Shown in pieces: positions 10,494 to 19,708 of a stretch of DNA of 64,000 bases. Source of the DNA: Microbispora sp. H11081 (GTDB lineage Bacteria; Actinomycetota; Actinomycetes; Streptosporangiales; Streptosporangiaceae); the NCBI RefSeq assembly GCF_012999535.1, contig NZ_JABBWV010000002.1:310001-374000 (forward strand), written 5' to 3'. How positions within the stretch are numbered: position 1 is the stretch's first letter; the number at the start of each line of letters is the position of its first letter. The notes beneath the pieces were generated by a model that ran no database searches, was not told the DNA's origin, and worked only from the letters and a program-made list of their open reading frames with translations. Position numbers and translations under genes: made by a program.

Positions 10494-11339
10494 TCAGGAA
10501 GCGGGCTGGGCCGACGTGGGGGCGGGGCTGGCGGGCGCCTTCGCCGAGGGCCGCCGAAGGAAGAGGATCAGGACGGGAACCACGTAGACGACCCAGGCGA
10601 CGGCCTCGAGCACGCTGGGCTGCGGGGTGATGTTGAACATGCCGCTGAGCAGCGTGGAGTACCAGGCGCTGGGGTCGAGCACGCCGCTGATATCGAAGGC
10701 GTGGGCGTTCAGCCCGGGCACCAGCCCCGACTCCTGCAGGTCGTGCACGCCGTACTTGAAGATCCCGGCGGCGACCAGGATCAGCAGCAGGCCCGTCCAG
10801 GTGAAGAACTTGGTGAGGTTGATCCGCAGCGCGCTGCGGTACAGCCCCCAGCCCAGAGCCACCGCGGTGAGCAGCCCGAGCGTGATGCCCACCAGCGGGC
10901 TCGCGCTGCTGGTCGCGCCCTGGACGGCGGCGAACCACAGCAGCGCCGTCTCCAGCCCTTCGCGCGCGACCGCCAGGAACGCCACCACGACGACGGCGGT
11001 GGCGCCGAGTTCCAGCGCCTCGCCCATCTTCTGGCGCAGCTCGCCCGATATCTTCCGGGCGGCCGTGCGCATCCAGAAGACCATGAAGGTGACGAAGACG
11101 GTCGCGGCCAGCGACGTGACGCCGTCGAAGAGCTCCTGCTGCTGCGTGGACAGGTGGGCCGCGGTGAAGGTCAGCAGCGCGCCGAACCCCACGGACAGCG
11201 CGACGGCGACGCCGACGCCGGCCCAGACCAGGGGCAGCCGCTCCCGGCGGTCGCTCTTGACGAGGAATGCCACGAGGATGGAGACGACGAGCGCCGCCTC
11301 CAGGCCCTCTCGAAGCCCGATGAGATAACTCGCGAACAC
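10494..11339 (-). CDS. efeU: Ferrous/ferric iron permease EfeU (FTR1 family)
   Basis: Membrane iron channel of the EfeUOB system, 281 residues with about seven hydrophobic segments. Two REGLE motifs (residues 10-14 and 126-130) match the REXXE iron-binding motif of FTR1 permeases. I chose the GTG at 11339 (VFASYLIGLREG) because a G-rich ribosome site lies just upstream and because FTR1 proteins start here. A second GTG at 11357 would add six residues and overlaps the iron box. Transcription probably begins just upstream, under control of two iron boxes. Confidence 0.93.
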   Translation of the reverse strand: MFASYLIGLREGLEAALVVSILVAFLVKSDRRERLPLVWAGVGVAVALSVGFGALLTFTAAHLSTQQQELFDGVTSLAATVFVTFMVFWMRTAARKISGELRQKMGEALELGATAVVVVAFLAVAREGLETALLWFAAVQGATSSASPLVGITLGLLTAVALGWGLYRSALRINLTKFFTWTGLLLILVAAGIFKYGVHDLQESGLVPGLNAHAFDISGVLDPSAWYSTLLSGMFNITPQPSVLEAVAWVVYVVPVLILFLRRPSAKAPASPAPTSAQPAS

Positions 11340-11354
11340 ATCGCCCCCCGGGCG

Positions 11355-11373
11355 CACGGTAAGCCTTACCTAA
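11355..11373 (-). promoter_or_regulatory. Iron box 1 (IdeR/DmdR-type) before efeU
   Basis: Read on the minus strand, TTAGGTAAGGCTTACCGTG matches the DtxR/IdeR consensus TTAGGTTAGGCTAACCTAA at 14 of 19 positions. It lies directly upstream of efeU and probably overlaps its promoter. Confidence 0.7.
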
Positions 11374-11374
11374 G

Positions 11375-11393
11375 TTAGGTCAGGATCACCTTA
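11375..11393 (+). promoter_or_regulatory. Iron box 2 (IdeR/DmdR-type)
   Basis: TTAGGTCAGGATCACCTTA matches the same consensus at 15 of 19 positions and follows box 1 after one base. Two back-to-back boxes suggest tight iron repression of efeUOB. Confidence 0.65.
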
Positions 11394-11400
11394 CCGACAA

Positions 11401-11672
11401 GACCCGCATAAGTCAGACCGGCCCTCGCGGAACAAGGCGCCCGCGGAGTAATTAGCTGGCGTCCGTCCCCGCCCTCCGGTTACCGTGACGGACGTCCTGT
11501 CGCCGCGCCCCCGGAGGGGTCACTTGAAGCTCTGAGGTCCGACACCGCGCCACGGCCGCCCTCGGTGGTCCGGCGCAGCGACCTCAGGCATGCCCCTCGC
11601 CTCGCGGCCCGTGCCCGCGGTGTCCCACGCGTTCGATCACCATTCCGCCCTTGGGATACCCGGAGCCGCCTC
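11401..11672 (+). promoter_or_regulatory. Leader region of the ABC-F gene with a three-codon reading frame
   Basis: Gene-free stretch before the ABC-F ATG. A possible -10 (TACCGT, 11481-11486) is followed by GGAGGGG (11513-11519) and, four bases later, TTG-AAG-CTC-TGA (11524-11535). The stop codon starts a long-range stem: TGAGGTC (11533-11539) pairs with GACCTCA (11580-11586), with GCGCC (11547-11551) and GGCGC (11572-11576) pairing inside. The layout resembles ribosome-stalling attenuators before antibiotic-resistance genes, but this is inference. Confidence 0.35.
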
Positions 11673-13256
<1,584 letters not shown>

Positions 13257-13266
13257 GCACGCGAAA

Positions 13267-13294
13267 GGCCGCGGCCGGAAACCCGGCCGCGGCC
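13267..13294. terminator. Strong bidirectional hairpin
   Basis: A perfect 12-bp GC stem (GGCCGCGGCCGG with CCGGCCGCGGCC) closes on an AAAC loop in the 53-bp gap between the convergent ABC-F and zinc-ribbon genes. Confidence 0.75.
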
Positions 13295-13309
13295 CTTCCG
13301 CGAAGGCTC

Positions 13310-13570
13310 TCAGCTGGAGAACAGCATGCCGACCCAGCTGTTGCGGCGGTGTCCGTGGTGCCCGCCGTGGTGGCCGCCGCCCCAGGCCGGCCCGCCGTGC
13401 GCGGGCGGCGGGGGAGCGTAGTGCTGCTGGGCCCACTGGGACTCCATCCGGCTGAGCGTCTCGAGCTCGCCGTAGTCCAGGAAGATTCCGCGGCAGTTGT
13501 CGCACTGCTCGATGTGGACCCCGTTGCGGTCGAACGTCCGCATCCGGCCACGGCACTTGGGGCACTCCAT
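13310..13570 (-). CDS. Zinc-ribbon (TFIIB-type) small protein
   Basis: 86 residues. The N-terminus has CPKC at residues 3-6 and CDNC about 20 residues later, followed by GIFLDYGELE, the signature of the zf-TFIIB family of small bacterial zinc-ribbon proteins. The C-terminal half is a Gly/His/Pro-rich tail (GGGHHGGHHGH) that may bind extra metal. GAGGGAGAG lies upstream of the ATG. It starts 20 bp after the phosphotransferase stop and is probably co-transcribed with it. Function unknown; DNA or RNA contact is suggested only by the fold. Confidence 0.8.
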   Translation of the reverse strand: MECPKCRGRMRTFDRNGVHIEQCDNCRGIFLDYGELETLSRMESQWAQQHYAPPPPAHGGPAWGGGHHGGHHGHRRNSWVGMLFSS

Positions 13571-13589
13571 GTGACGAACTCTCCCTCGA

Positions 13590-14435
13590 TCAGGTCCCGG
13601 CCTTCGCGACCGCGACGATCCTCCCGCACGCGGACAGTAGCGCCTGCGCCGCGTCGTCGGGGGAATTCCCCGATTTCGCCGCAGTGGCCACCGCCGTCGC
13701 GGTCAGCTGGACGGTCAACGCCCGGGCCGGCGCGTCGAGTTCCCGCCACGGATCGTCCCTGGACACGGCCGTTCCGCCCGCCGCGAGATAGGAGGTCAGG
13801 AACCGTTCCCAGTCGTCGGGGCCGAGCAGTCCCGCGGCGTACCACGCGGCGGGACGGGCCAGGTCCCAGGCGGGGTCTCCGCCGCCGAGGTCGTCGGGAT
13901 CGATCAGCAGCCACGCGCCGTCGTACCGGACGATCTGGCCGAGATGCCAGTCGCCGTGCGTCAGCGCGCCGCCGTCCCTGGCGGGCGGCAGCGTCGCGTA
14001 CGCCGCGAGGATCGGGGCGGCGACGTCGTCCGGGACACCGGCGGCCGCCAGGTCCGCCATGGCGCGGGCCAGCCGCGCCGGCCCGCCGGCGGGAGGCAGG
14101 CCGGCGGGCGCCGGGCGGGCGTGTAACAGGGCGAGCAGCCGGCCGCCCTCCTCCCATGGGGTGGTCCCGGCGTCCACGTCGGCCATGGTCAGCGCCTCAC
14201 CGGCGGGCCAGATCGTGACCAGCCTGCCGTCGAGCCGTTCGAGGCCGAGGGGAGGCAGCATGATCCCGGGGAGGTCTCGTACGGCCTCGAGGCGGGCGCG
14301 CAGGGCGCGCTCGTCTGTGCCGGGGGGATGCGCCTTGACGACCACGTCCCCGGCCCTGACGACGAGCACGCGGCCTTTCTTGAGCACCGTCACCGGTCCG
14401 TCGCGGCGCGCGAGCCGCGCCAGTTCCTCGATCAC
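13590..14435 (-). CDS. Phosphotransferase (aminoglycoside phosphotransferase/choline-kinase fold)
   Basis: 281 residues with a kinase-like fold. The catalytic loop reads LTHGDWHLGQI, an HGDxHxxQ variant of the usual HxDxxxxN, and the metal-binding block is LIDPDDLGGGDPAWDLA. VLVVRAGDVVVKAH holds the likely ATP lysine. Such genes are often labelled APH, but many act on other small molecules and resistance cannot be inferred. The GTG at 14435 is the only plausible start and lies about two bases from the transcription start predicted by the shared -10 at 14444-14453. Confidence 0.75.
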   Translation of the reverse strand: MIEELARLARRDGPVTVLKKGRVLVVRAGDVVVKAHPPGTDERALRARLEAVRDLPGIMLPPLGLERLDGRLVTIWPAGEALTMADVDAGTTPWEEGGRLLALLHARPAPAGLPPAGGPARLARAMADLAAAGVPDDVAAPILAAYATLPPARDGGALTHGDWHLGQIVRYDGAWLLIDPDDLGGGDPAWDLARPAAWYAAGLLGPDDWERFLTSYLAAGGTAVSRDDPWRELDAPARALTVQLTATAVATAAKSGNSPDDAAQALLSACGRIVAVAKAGT

Positions 14436-14443
14436 GTGGGACA

Positions 14444-14453
14444 ACCCTAGGGT
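14444..14453. promoter_or_regulatory. Symmetric -10 shared by two divergent genes
   Basis: The palindrome ACCCTAGGGT reads TAGGGT on both strands. On the plus strand it sits exactly at -12 to -7 from the ATG at 14460; on the minus strand it predicts a start at about 14437, next to the GTG at 14435. Both genes lack ribosome sites, so both are probably leaderless from one symmetric promoter core. Confidence 0.55.
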
Positions 14454-14459
14454 GTCGTC

Positions 14460-15353
14460 ATGAAGGTTGGTTTCTGTGTGCCGGTGTCGGGTTCGTGGGC
14501 CACGCCGGAGAACATGAGGCGGATCGCGCGCCGCGCCGACGAACTCGGCTACCACGGGGTGTGGACGTTCCAGCGCCTGCTCTATCCCGTGGGCAACCCG
14601 ATGGGCCCGGTCTACCGGAGCGTGCACGACCCCGTCGTCGCGCTCGCGTACCTGGCGGGCGTCACCGAGCGGGTGCGGCTCGGGGTGGCCGTGCTCAACC
14701 TGCCCTTCGTCTCCCCGGTGCTGATGGCCAAGCAGCTCGCCACCCTCCAGGAGGTGTCGGGCGGCAGGCTCGACGTGGGCCTCGGTCTCGGCTGGCTGCC
14801 CGAGGAGTTCGCCGCGTCCGGGGTGCCGATGGAGCGGCGCGGCAGGCGCGGCGAGGAGTACGTCGCCCTGCTGCGACGGCTGTGGACCGAGGACGTCGTC
14901 GAGCACAAGGGCGAGTTCTACGAGGTGCCGCCCTCGCACCAGGACCCGAGACCGGCGACGCCGCCGCCGGTGATGCTCGGCGGCACGGCCCGGGTGGCGC
15001 TGGAGCGGGCCGGGCGGATCGCCGACGGCTGGATCAGCTCCAGCCGCGCCGACCTGGGCACGATCGACCAGCAGATCGCCATCGTGAAGGAGGCGGCACG
15101 GCAGGCGGGCCGCGACCCAGGCGCCCTGCGCTTCGTCGTCCGCGGCGTCACCCGCGTCAGGACGTCGGAGGAGGGCCCGCTGACCGGGTCGTACGACAAG
15201 ATCCGGGGGGACGTCGAGGCGCTCGCCGCCAAGGGCGTGACGGAGGTGTTCCACGACCTCAACTTCGACCCCGAGATCGGCAATCCCCAGGCCGACCCCC
15301 GCGACTCCATGCGCCGCGCCGAAGAGGCCCTGGAAGCGCTCGCCCCCCGGTGA
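14460..15353 (+). CDS. LLM-class F420-dependent oxidoreductase
   Basis: 297 residues, a luciferase-like TIM barrel. The opening MKVGFCVPVSGSWATPENM, the LGVAVLNLPFVSPVLMAKQLATL block and GGRLDVGLGLGWLPEEF are typical of the actinobacterial F420-dependent LLM group (TIGR03619-like). It transfers hydride to or from an organic substrate that cannot be guessed. The gene is leaderless. Its last 95 bp overlap the end of the convergent DedA gene, which is unusual, and its C-terminus (AEEALEALAPR) still looks normal. Confidence 0.88.
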   Translation: MKVGFCVPVSGSWATPENMRRIARRADELGYHGVWTFQRLLYPVGNPMGPVYRSVHDPVVALAYLAGVTERVRLGVAVLNLPFVSPVLMAKQLATLQEVSGGRLDVGLGLGWLPEEFAASGVPMERRGRRGEEYVALLRRLWTEDVVEHKGEFYEVPPSHQDPRPATPPPVMLGGTARVALERAGRIADGWISSSRADLGTIDQQIAIVKEAARQAGRDPGALRFVVRGVTRVRTSEEGPLTGSYDKIRGDVEALAAKGVTEVFHDLNFDPEIGNPQADPRDSMRRAEEALEALAPR

Positions 15354-15927
15354 GCTCCGCCGCCGTCAGGGACACGACGAGGACGAGCCCCACCACCAGC
15401 GGCCCGGCGACCGCGAGGTGGGCGGTCACCGCGTCCGCGAGGTCGGGGACGAACCTGCTGAGGGTCACGAGGGTCGTCGCCCACGCCGCCGCCGTGGGCA
15501 CGCTGACGCGGGCGAAGGCCGCGTACGGCACGCCCGACCAGCCCGTGAGCCTGGGGACGAGGGTGCGGGCGGCGCCGAGCCACTGACCGCCCGCGACGGC
15601 CCAGGCGCCTCTCCTCGCCACCATGCGGCGGGCCCGCGCCCACGCGGCGGGCGCGAACCGGCCCGCCAGGGGGTGGATGGTCGCGGCGCCCGCGCGTCTG
15701 CGGCCCTGGGCGTACGACAGGTGCGTGCCGGCGACGGCGGCCGCCACGGCCACGGCGATCGTCCCGGCGAGCGGCAGCACGCCGAGGCGGGTGAGGTAGC
15801 CGAGGGCCACCAGCACGCTCGTCCCCGGCAGCACCACCCCGGCGAGCGTGCCGGCCTCGGCGACGATCAGCATCGCCGCGACCGCGAGCACAAGGGGAAC
15901 CGGAAGGCGGCCGAGCAGGTCAGCCAT
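15259..15927 (-). CDS. DedA/VTT-family membrane protein
   Basis: 222 residues with four or five hydrophobic segments. The order hydrophobic hairpin, GVVLPGTSVLVALGYL, GTHLSYAQGRR and AGGQWLGAARTLVPRLTGWSGVPYAAF matches DedA proteins, including the re-entrant and Arg-containing blocks. Bacterial DedA proteins are linked to undecaprenyl-phosphate or phospholipid flipping. It starts inside the end of the upstream methyltransferase (8-bp overlap), so the two form an operon. The last 30 residues are Arg/Gly-rich and encoded within the overlap with the convergent oxidoreductase; they may be a later extension. Confidence 0.82.
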   Translation of the reverse strand: MADLLGRLPVPLVLAVAAMLIVAEAGTLAGVVLPGTSVLVALGYLTRLGVLPLAGTIAVAVAAAVAGTHLSYAQGRRRAGAATIHPLAGRFAPAAWARARRMVARRGAWAVAGGQWLGAARTLVPRLTGWSGVPYAAFARVSVPTAAAWATTLVTLSRFVPDLADAVTAHLAVAGPLVVGLVLVVSLTAAELTGGRALPGPLRRGAWSRGGRPGDCRSRGRS

Positions 15928-16543
15928 GATCCACCGGCCTCCGGCACACGTACGCGAGGCCGGGCGGAACGTTGCGCCAGACCGGCCCGGTCGTGAGCAC
16001 CTCGTCGAAGGCGGCGCGCAGGCGGCGCCGGAAGCGCCGCGCCCGTGCCAGTGGCACCGCGGGCAGATAGGTCACCGTCGTGAACGCCCCCGCCGGGCGC
16101 AGCACCCGCCCGACCTCGCCGAGGATCGACTCCTGCGCGTCCTCGGGGAGCAGCGTCCACGGCAGCGTGCTGATCACGGCGTCCACCCGGGAGACTCCCC
16201 GTCCGGCCAGCAGCGCGCCGAGGCGGGCCGCGTCGCCCTGCAGCACGTCCAGCCAGGGCCGGGCGCGCCGCAGGTGCGCCACCATCCCCGGGTCGATCTC
16301 GACGGCGAGCTGGCGGGAGCCGGGGGCGAGCCGTTCCCTGATGGCCTCGCTGATCGCGCCGGTGCCGGGCCCGAGCTCCACGATCACGGCGGGACCGGTC
16401 GTCGGGACGACGGCGGTGAGGGCCCGCGCGAGCGAGCGCGAACTCGGGGCCACGGCTCCCACGACGCCCTGCCTGCGCAGCGCCACGCCCGCGAACGCCC
16501 TCAGGTCGGAGATCTGCTGGACTGCTTCGTTCATGCGGCCCAT
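15920..16543 (-). CDS. SAM-dependent methyltransferase (phospholipid methyltransferase-like)
   Basis: 207 residues, class I Rossmann methyltransferase. Motif I is VELGPGTGAISEAI, the acidic residue is AVEIDP and motif IV is ISTLPW, a combination common in PmtA-like phospholipid N-methyltransferases and rRNA dimethylase relatives. Pairing with a DedA membrane protein fits a lipid-related role, but that is inference. Start ATG 16543 (MGRMNEA) or 16534 (MNEA); neither has a strong ribosome site. A perfect 46-bp palindrome lies 37 bp upstream. Confidence 0.75.
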   Translation of the reverse strand: MGRMNEAVQQISDLRAFAGVALRRQGVVGAVAPSSRSLARALTAVVPTTGPAVIVELGPGTGAISEAIRERLAPGSRQLAVEIDPGMVAHLRRARPWLDVLQGDAARLGALLAGRGVSRVDAVISTLPWTLLPEDAQESILGEVGRVLRPAGAFTTVTYLPAVPLARARRFRRRLRAAFDEVLTTGPVWRNVPPGLAYVCRRPVDHG

Positions 16544-16579
16544 CAGACCGGTGCGGAACCCGGGTCCACCAGCCGTCCC

Positions 16580-16625
16580 GGCCCCCCTGCGGAGGTATGG
16601 CCGGCCATACCTCCGCAGGGGGGCC
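16580..16625. repeat. Perfect 46-bp palindrome in a divergent promoter region
   Basis: Two 23-base halves starting GGCCCCCCTGCGG and meeting at TATGGCC-GGCCATA are exact reverse complements with no loop. It is the only notable structure between the methyltransferase (-) and histidine kinase (+) starts, so it cannot terminate either gene. A large operator or a cruciform-forming element is likeliest. Confidence 0.85.
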
Positions 16626-16656
16626 AGGCCGTCTTCGGCCGGGCACGGACGGCCTC

Positions 16657-16662
16657 TAGGGT
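16657..16662 (+). promoter_or_regulatory. Leaderless -10 of the histidine kinase
   Basis: TAGGGT ends seven bases before the GTG at 16670. No ribosome site is present. The 46-bp palindrome lies 31 bp upstream. Confidence 0.45.
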
Positions 16663-16669
16663 GAGTCGG

Positions 16670-17935
16670 GTGCGCCTCAACGGCTCGTGGCAGGCCCTCG
16701 CCCGCAGGGACCTGCTGGTGACCTCGCTGCCCTGGCGCGCCCTCGCCTACCTGGTGACGGGCGCGGTCGTCGGCGTGGTCGTGCTGGCGGCGCTGGTCGT
16801 CTCGCTGACCGCGGGGGCGCTGCTCACCGTCTTCCTGGTGGGAGTGCCGCTGCTGGCGCTCCCGGTGGCCGCCGCCGTGCCGCTGGGCGCGCTCGAACGC
16901 CGGCGGCTGCGGATCATGGACGCGGAGCCCGCGCCGAGCCCTCACCGCCCCGCGCCCCCCGGACCGCGCGGATGGCTCGGGACGCGCCTGCGGGAGCAGG
17001 CGACCTGGCGGGCCCTCGCCTACACGGGCCTGCTGGCCGTCGTGCTCGGCCCGGTCGAGCTGATAGCCGTGACGTACGGCCTGCTGGTGCCGCTCGTGAT
17101 GATCTTCGCCCCGGTCAGCGTGGCGGAGGCGGGGCCCATCGTGCTGCTGAAGTTCTGGCCGCTCGACTCGCTCGCCGAGGCGTTCGCCGCCGGGCTCCTC
17201 GGGGTCGCGGTGCTCGTGCTGGCGGCGTACCCGATCACCGCCCTCGCGACCGCGCACGCCCTGCTGGCCAGGTTGCTGCTCACGCCGGGGAAGGCCGAGC
17301 CGGGCGAGCGGCTCGCCGAGCTGACCCGCTCGCGCAGCCGCCTGGTCGAGGCGTTCGAGGTGGAGCGGCGGCGCATCGAGCGCGATCTGCACGACGGCGC
17401 GCAGCAGCGGCTGGTCGCGCTGACCATGACGCTCGGCCTGGCCAAGGTCTCCCGGGGGGAGGAGGCGGCCGATCTTGTGGCCAGGGCGCACGAGGAGGCG
17501 AAGCTCGCCCTCGCGGAGATCCGCGACCTGATCCGCGGCATCCATCCCCGCATCCTCGCCGACCGCGGCCTGCCCGCCGCGGTCGCGGAACTGGCCGACC
17601 GGTCGCCCGTCCCTGTCGAGGTCGACGTGGACGTCCCCCGGCTGCCCGGACCGGTGGAGTCGGTCGCCTACTTCGTCGTCAGCGAGGGCCTGGCCAACGT
17701 GGCCAAGCACAGCGGAGCCGAGCGCGCCCGCGTGCGGTGCCGCCTCGACGGCCGGCTGCTCACCGTCGAGATCAGGGACGACGGGGTGGGCGGCGCCGAC
17801 GTGACCGCAGGAACCGGCCTCGCCGGGCTCGCCGACCGCGTCTCGGCGTTCGAGGGCAGGCTGATGCTGTCGAGCCCGCCGGGCGGCCCCACCCTGCTGC
17901 GCGCGGAGATCGAATGCCTGCCGGCCGTTCCCTGA
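16670..17935 (+). CDS. Sensor histidine kinase (NarL/DesK type)
   Basis: 421 residues. The N-terminal half has about five hydrophobic segments in two blocks, with short loops and no large outside domain, so it probably senses the membrane or a small ligand. The HisKA_3 phosphoacceptor is ERDLHDGAQQRL with His241. The ATPase domain follows, with VVSEGLANVAKHSGA and IRDDGVGGAD. GTG 16670 (VRLNGSWQALARRD) fits the leaderless promoter; a GTG at 16661 is in frame but lies in the -10. The response regulator gene overlaps its last 22 bp. Confidence 0.9.
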   Translation: MRLNGSWQALARRDLLVTSLPWRALAYLVTGAVVGVVVLAALVVSLTAGALLTVFLVGVPLLALPVAAAVPLGALERRRLRIMDAEPAPSPHRPAPPGPRGWLGTRLREQATWRALAYTGLLAVVLGPVELIAVTYGLLVPLVMIFAPVSVAEAGPIVLLKFWPLDSLAEAFAAGLLGVAVLVLAAYPITALATAHALLARLLLTPGKAEPGERLAELTRSRSRLVEAFEVERRRIERDLHDGAQQRLVALTMTLGLAKVSRGEEAADLVARAHEEAKLALAEIRDLIRGIHPRILADRGLPAAVAELADRSPVPVEVDVDVPRLPGPVESVAYFVVSEGLANVAKHSGAERARVRCRLDGRLLTVEIRDDGVGGADVTAGTGLAGLADRVSAFEGRLMLSSPPGGPTLLRAEIECLPAVP

Positions 17936-18573
17936 CCGTCGTCATCGCCGAGGACGGCGTGCTGCTCCGCGAGGGACTGGCCACGCTGCTGGCCAGGTTC
18001 GGCCACCGGGTGGCCGCCACCGCGGGCGACGCCGAGGGGCTGGTGGAAGCGGTGGAGGAGCACGCCCCCGACATCGTCGTCACCGACGTGCGGATGCCGC
18101 CCGGCTTCTCCGACGAGGGACTGCGGGCCGCCGTGGCGTTGCGCGCCGCGCACCCCGGGCTCGCCGTCCTGGTGCTGAGCCAGTACGTCGAGCAGACCTA
18201 CGCGGCCGAACTGCTCGACTCAGGGGACGGCACCGGCGTGGGCTACCTCCTCAAGGACAGGATCGGGGAGGTCGAGGAGTTCGTGGCCGCCCTGACCACC
18301 GTCGCGGGCGGGGGCACGGTCGTGGACCCGGAGGTCGTGCGCCAGCTCCTGCGCCGCCGCCGCGACCCGTTGCGGCGGCTCACCCCGCGGGAGAGGGAGG
18401 TCCTCGCGCTCATGGCCGAGGGCAGGTCGAACGCCGCGATCGCCCGCGCGCTGGCGGTGTCGGAGGCCGTCGTCGGCAAGCACATCGGCAACATCCTCGC
18501 CAAGCTCGACCTGCCGCCAGACGAGGACGCCCATCGCCGCGTCCTCGCCGTCGTGACGTTCCTGCGCGGCTAG
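17914..18573 (+). CDS. Response regulator, NarL/LuxR family
   Basis: 219 residues. The receiver domain opens LTVVIAEDGVLLREGL, with Asp58 in VVTDVRMPPG the phosphorylation site and Lys in YLLKDRIG. The LuxR-type helix-turn-helix is LTPREREVLALMAEGRSNAAIARALAVSEAVVGKHIGNI (given in part). It overlaps the kinase gene by 22 bp and is its obvious partner. The nearest candidate target is the 46-bp palindrome upstream of the pair and the divergent methyltransferase-dedA operon. Its stop is three bases from the convergent next gene. Confidence 0.93.
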   Translation: MPAGRSLTVVIAEDGVLLREGLATLLARFGHRVAATAGDAEGLVEAVEEHAPDIVVTDVRMPPGFSDEGLRAAVALRAAHPGLAVLVLSQYVEQTYAAELLDSGDGTGVGYLLKDRIGEVEEFVAALTTVAGGGTVVDPEVVRQLLRRRRDPLRRLTPREREVLALMAEGRSNAAIARALAVSEAVVGKHIGNILAKLDLPPDEDAHRRVLAVVTFLRG

Positions 18574-18576
18574 CGG

Positions 18577-19620
18577 CTAGACCATCCCGTACGCCTGGGC
18601 GATCAGCTCGTAGGAGCGAAGGCGGGCGGCGCCGCCGTGGACCTGGGTGGTGATCATCAGCTCGTCGGCGCCGGTGCGCTTGCGCAGCTCCTCCAGCCCG
18701 GCGCGCACGGTCTGCGGGTCGCCGTGCACGACGGTCGACAGCCGTTCGCGGACGAACTCCCGCTCCATCGGGCTGTACGGGTACGCCTCCGCCTCCTCCG
18801 GGGTGGGCGTGCGGCCGGGCCGCCCCTGCCGCAGGCGAAGCCACGACAGCGCGCCCGGCATGGTCTGGCGCAGCGCCTCCTCCTCGGTGTCGGCGGCGAC
18901 GGCGGCCACGCCGATCAGCGCGTACGGCCGGTCGAGCACCTCGGAGGGCCGGAACGAGTCGCGGTAGAGGTCGAGCGCGGGCTCGGTGTTGGCGGCGCTG
19001 AAGTGGTGGGCGAAGGCGAACGGCAGCCCGAGCAGCCCGGCCAGCCGCGCGCTGAAGCCGCTGGAGCCGAGCAGCCAGACCGGCGGCCGGTCGTCGCCGC
19101 GCGGCACCGCCTGGATCCGCGCGTACGGGTGGCCGGGCGGGAAGGCGGCGTCGAGGAAGCCGGTCAGCTCGGCCACCTGCTGCGGGAAGTCGTCCGGGTC
19201 CACCTCGGCGGAGCGGCGCAGGGCGTTCGCCGTCGCCATGTCGGTCCCCGGGGCGCGGCCGAGCCCGAGGTCGATCCGGCCGGGGTGCAGGGCGTGCAGC
19301 GTGCCGAACTGCTCGGCGATGACCAGCGGAGCGTGGTTGGGCAGCATCACGCCGCCGGAACCGATGCGGATCGACCGGGTCGCCGCCGCGAGATGCGCGA
19401 TGAGCACGGCGGGGGAGGAGCTTGCCACGCCGGGCATGCCGTGGTGCTCGGCGACCCAGATGCGGTGGTACCCCCAGTCCTCGGCCCGCTGGGCGAGCGC
19501 GGTGGCGTCGCGCAGCGCCTCGCCGGGCGTCGAGCCCTCTCCGACGGTCGCGAGCTCCAGGATGGACAGCGGCACCTCGGCCGTCCCGCGCGGCACCCCG
19601 CGGATGTTGTCATCGCTCAT
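18577..19620 (-). CDS. LLM-class flavin-dependent oxidoreductase (MsnO8-like)
   Basis: 347 residues, luciferase-like monooxygenase. [14 protein letters not shown] at the N-terminus, [29 protein letters not shown] and [25 protein letters not shown] are characteristic of the flavin-dependent LLM group named after MsnO8. It probably uses FMNH2 and oxygen or acts as a reductase; the substrate is unknown. The ATG at 19620 gives MSDDNIRG; longer forms reach into the divergent promoter. It is divergent from the HAD phosphatase. Confidence 0.88.
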   Translation of the reverse strand: MSDDNIRGVPRGTAEVPLSILELATVGEGSTPGEALRDATALAQRAEDWGYHRIWVAEHHGMPGVASSSPAVLIAHLAAATRSIRIGSGGVMLPNHAPLVIAEQFGTLHALHPGRIDLGLGRAPGTDMATANALRRSAEVDPDDFPQQVAELTGFLDAAFPPGHPYARIQAVPRGDDRPPVWLLGSSGFSARLAGLLGLPFAFAHHFSAANTEPALDLYRDSFRPSEVLDRPYALIGVAAVAADTEEEALRQTMPGALSWLRLRQGRPGRTPTPEEAEAYPYSPMEREFVRERLSTVVHGDPQTVRAGLEELRKRTGADELMITTQVHGGAARLRSYELIAQAYGMV

Positions 19621-19708
19621 GCAGGGCCCAACCGGAGGTTTCAGCCGGATATTTCCGGACGTGGCGTGGTATGTGCTTGGCTCGTCCGTCACCTGCCATG
19701 CTTGGACC

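Noticed and set aside
13590-14435. Aminoglycoside resistance gene
   Set aside because: The kinase fold is shared by many non-resistance enzymes and no substrate-specific feature is visible.
16580-16625. Terminator or insertion-sequence end
   Set aside because: Both neighbours start here and point away, and there is no transposase gene or flanking target duplication.
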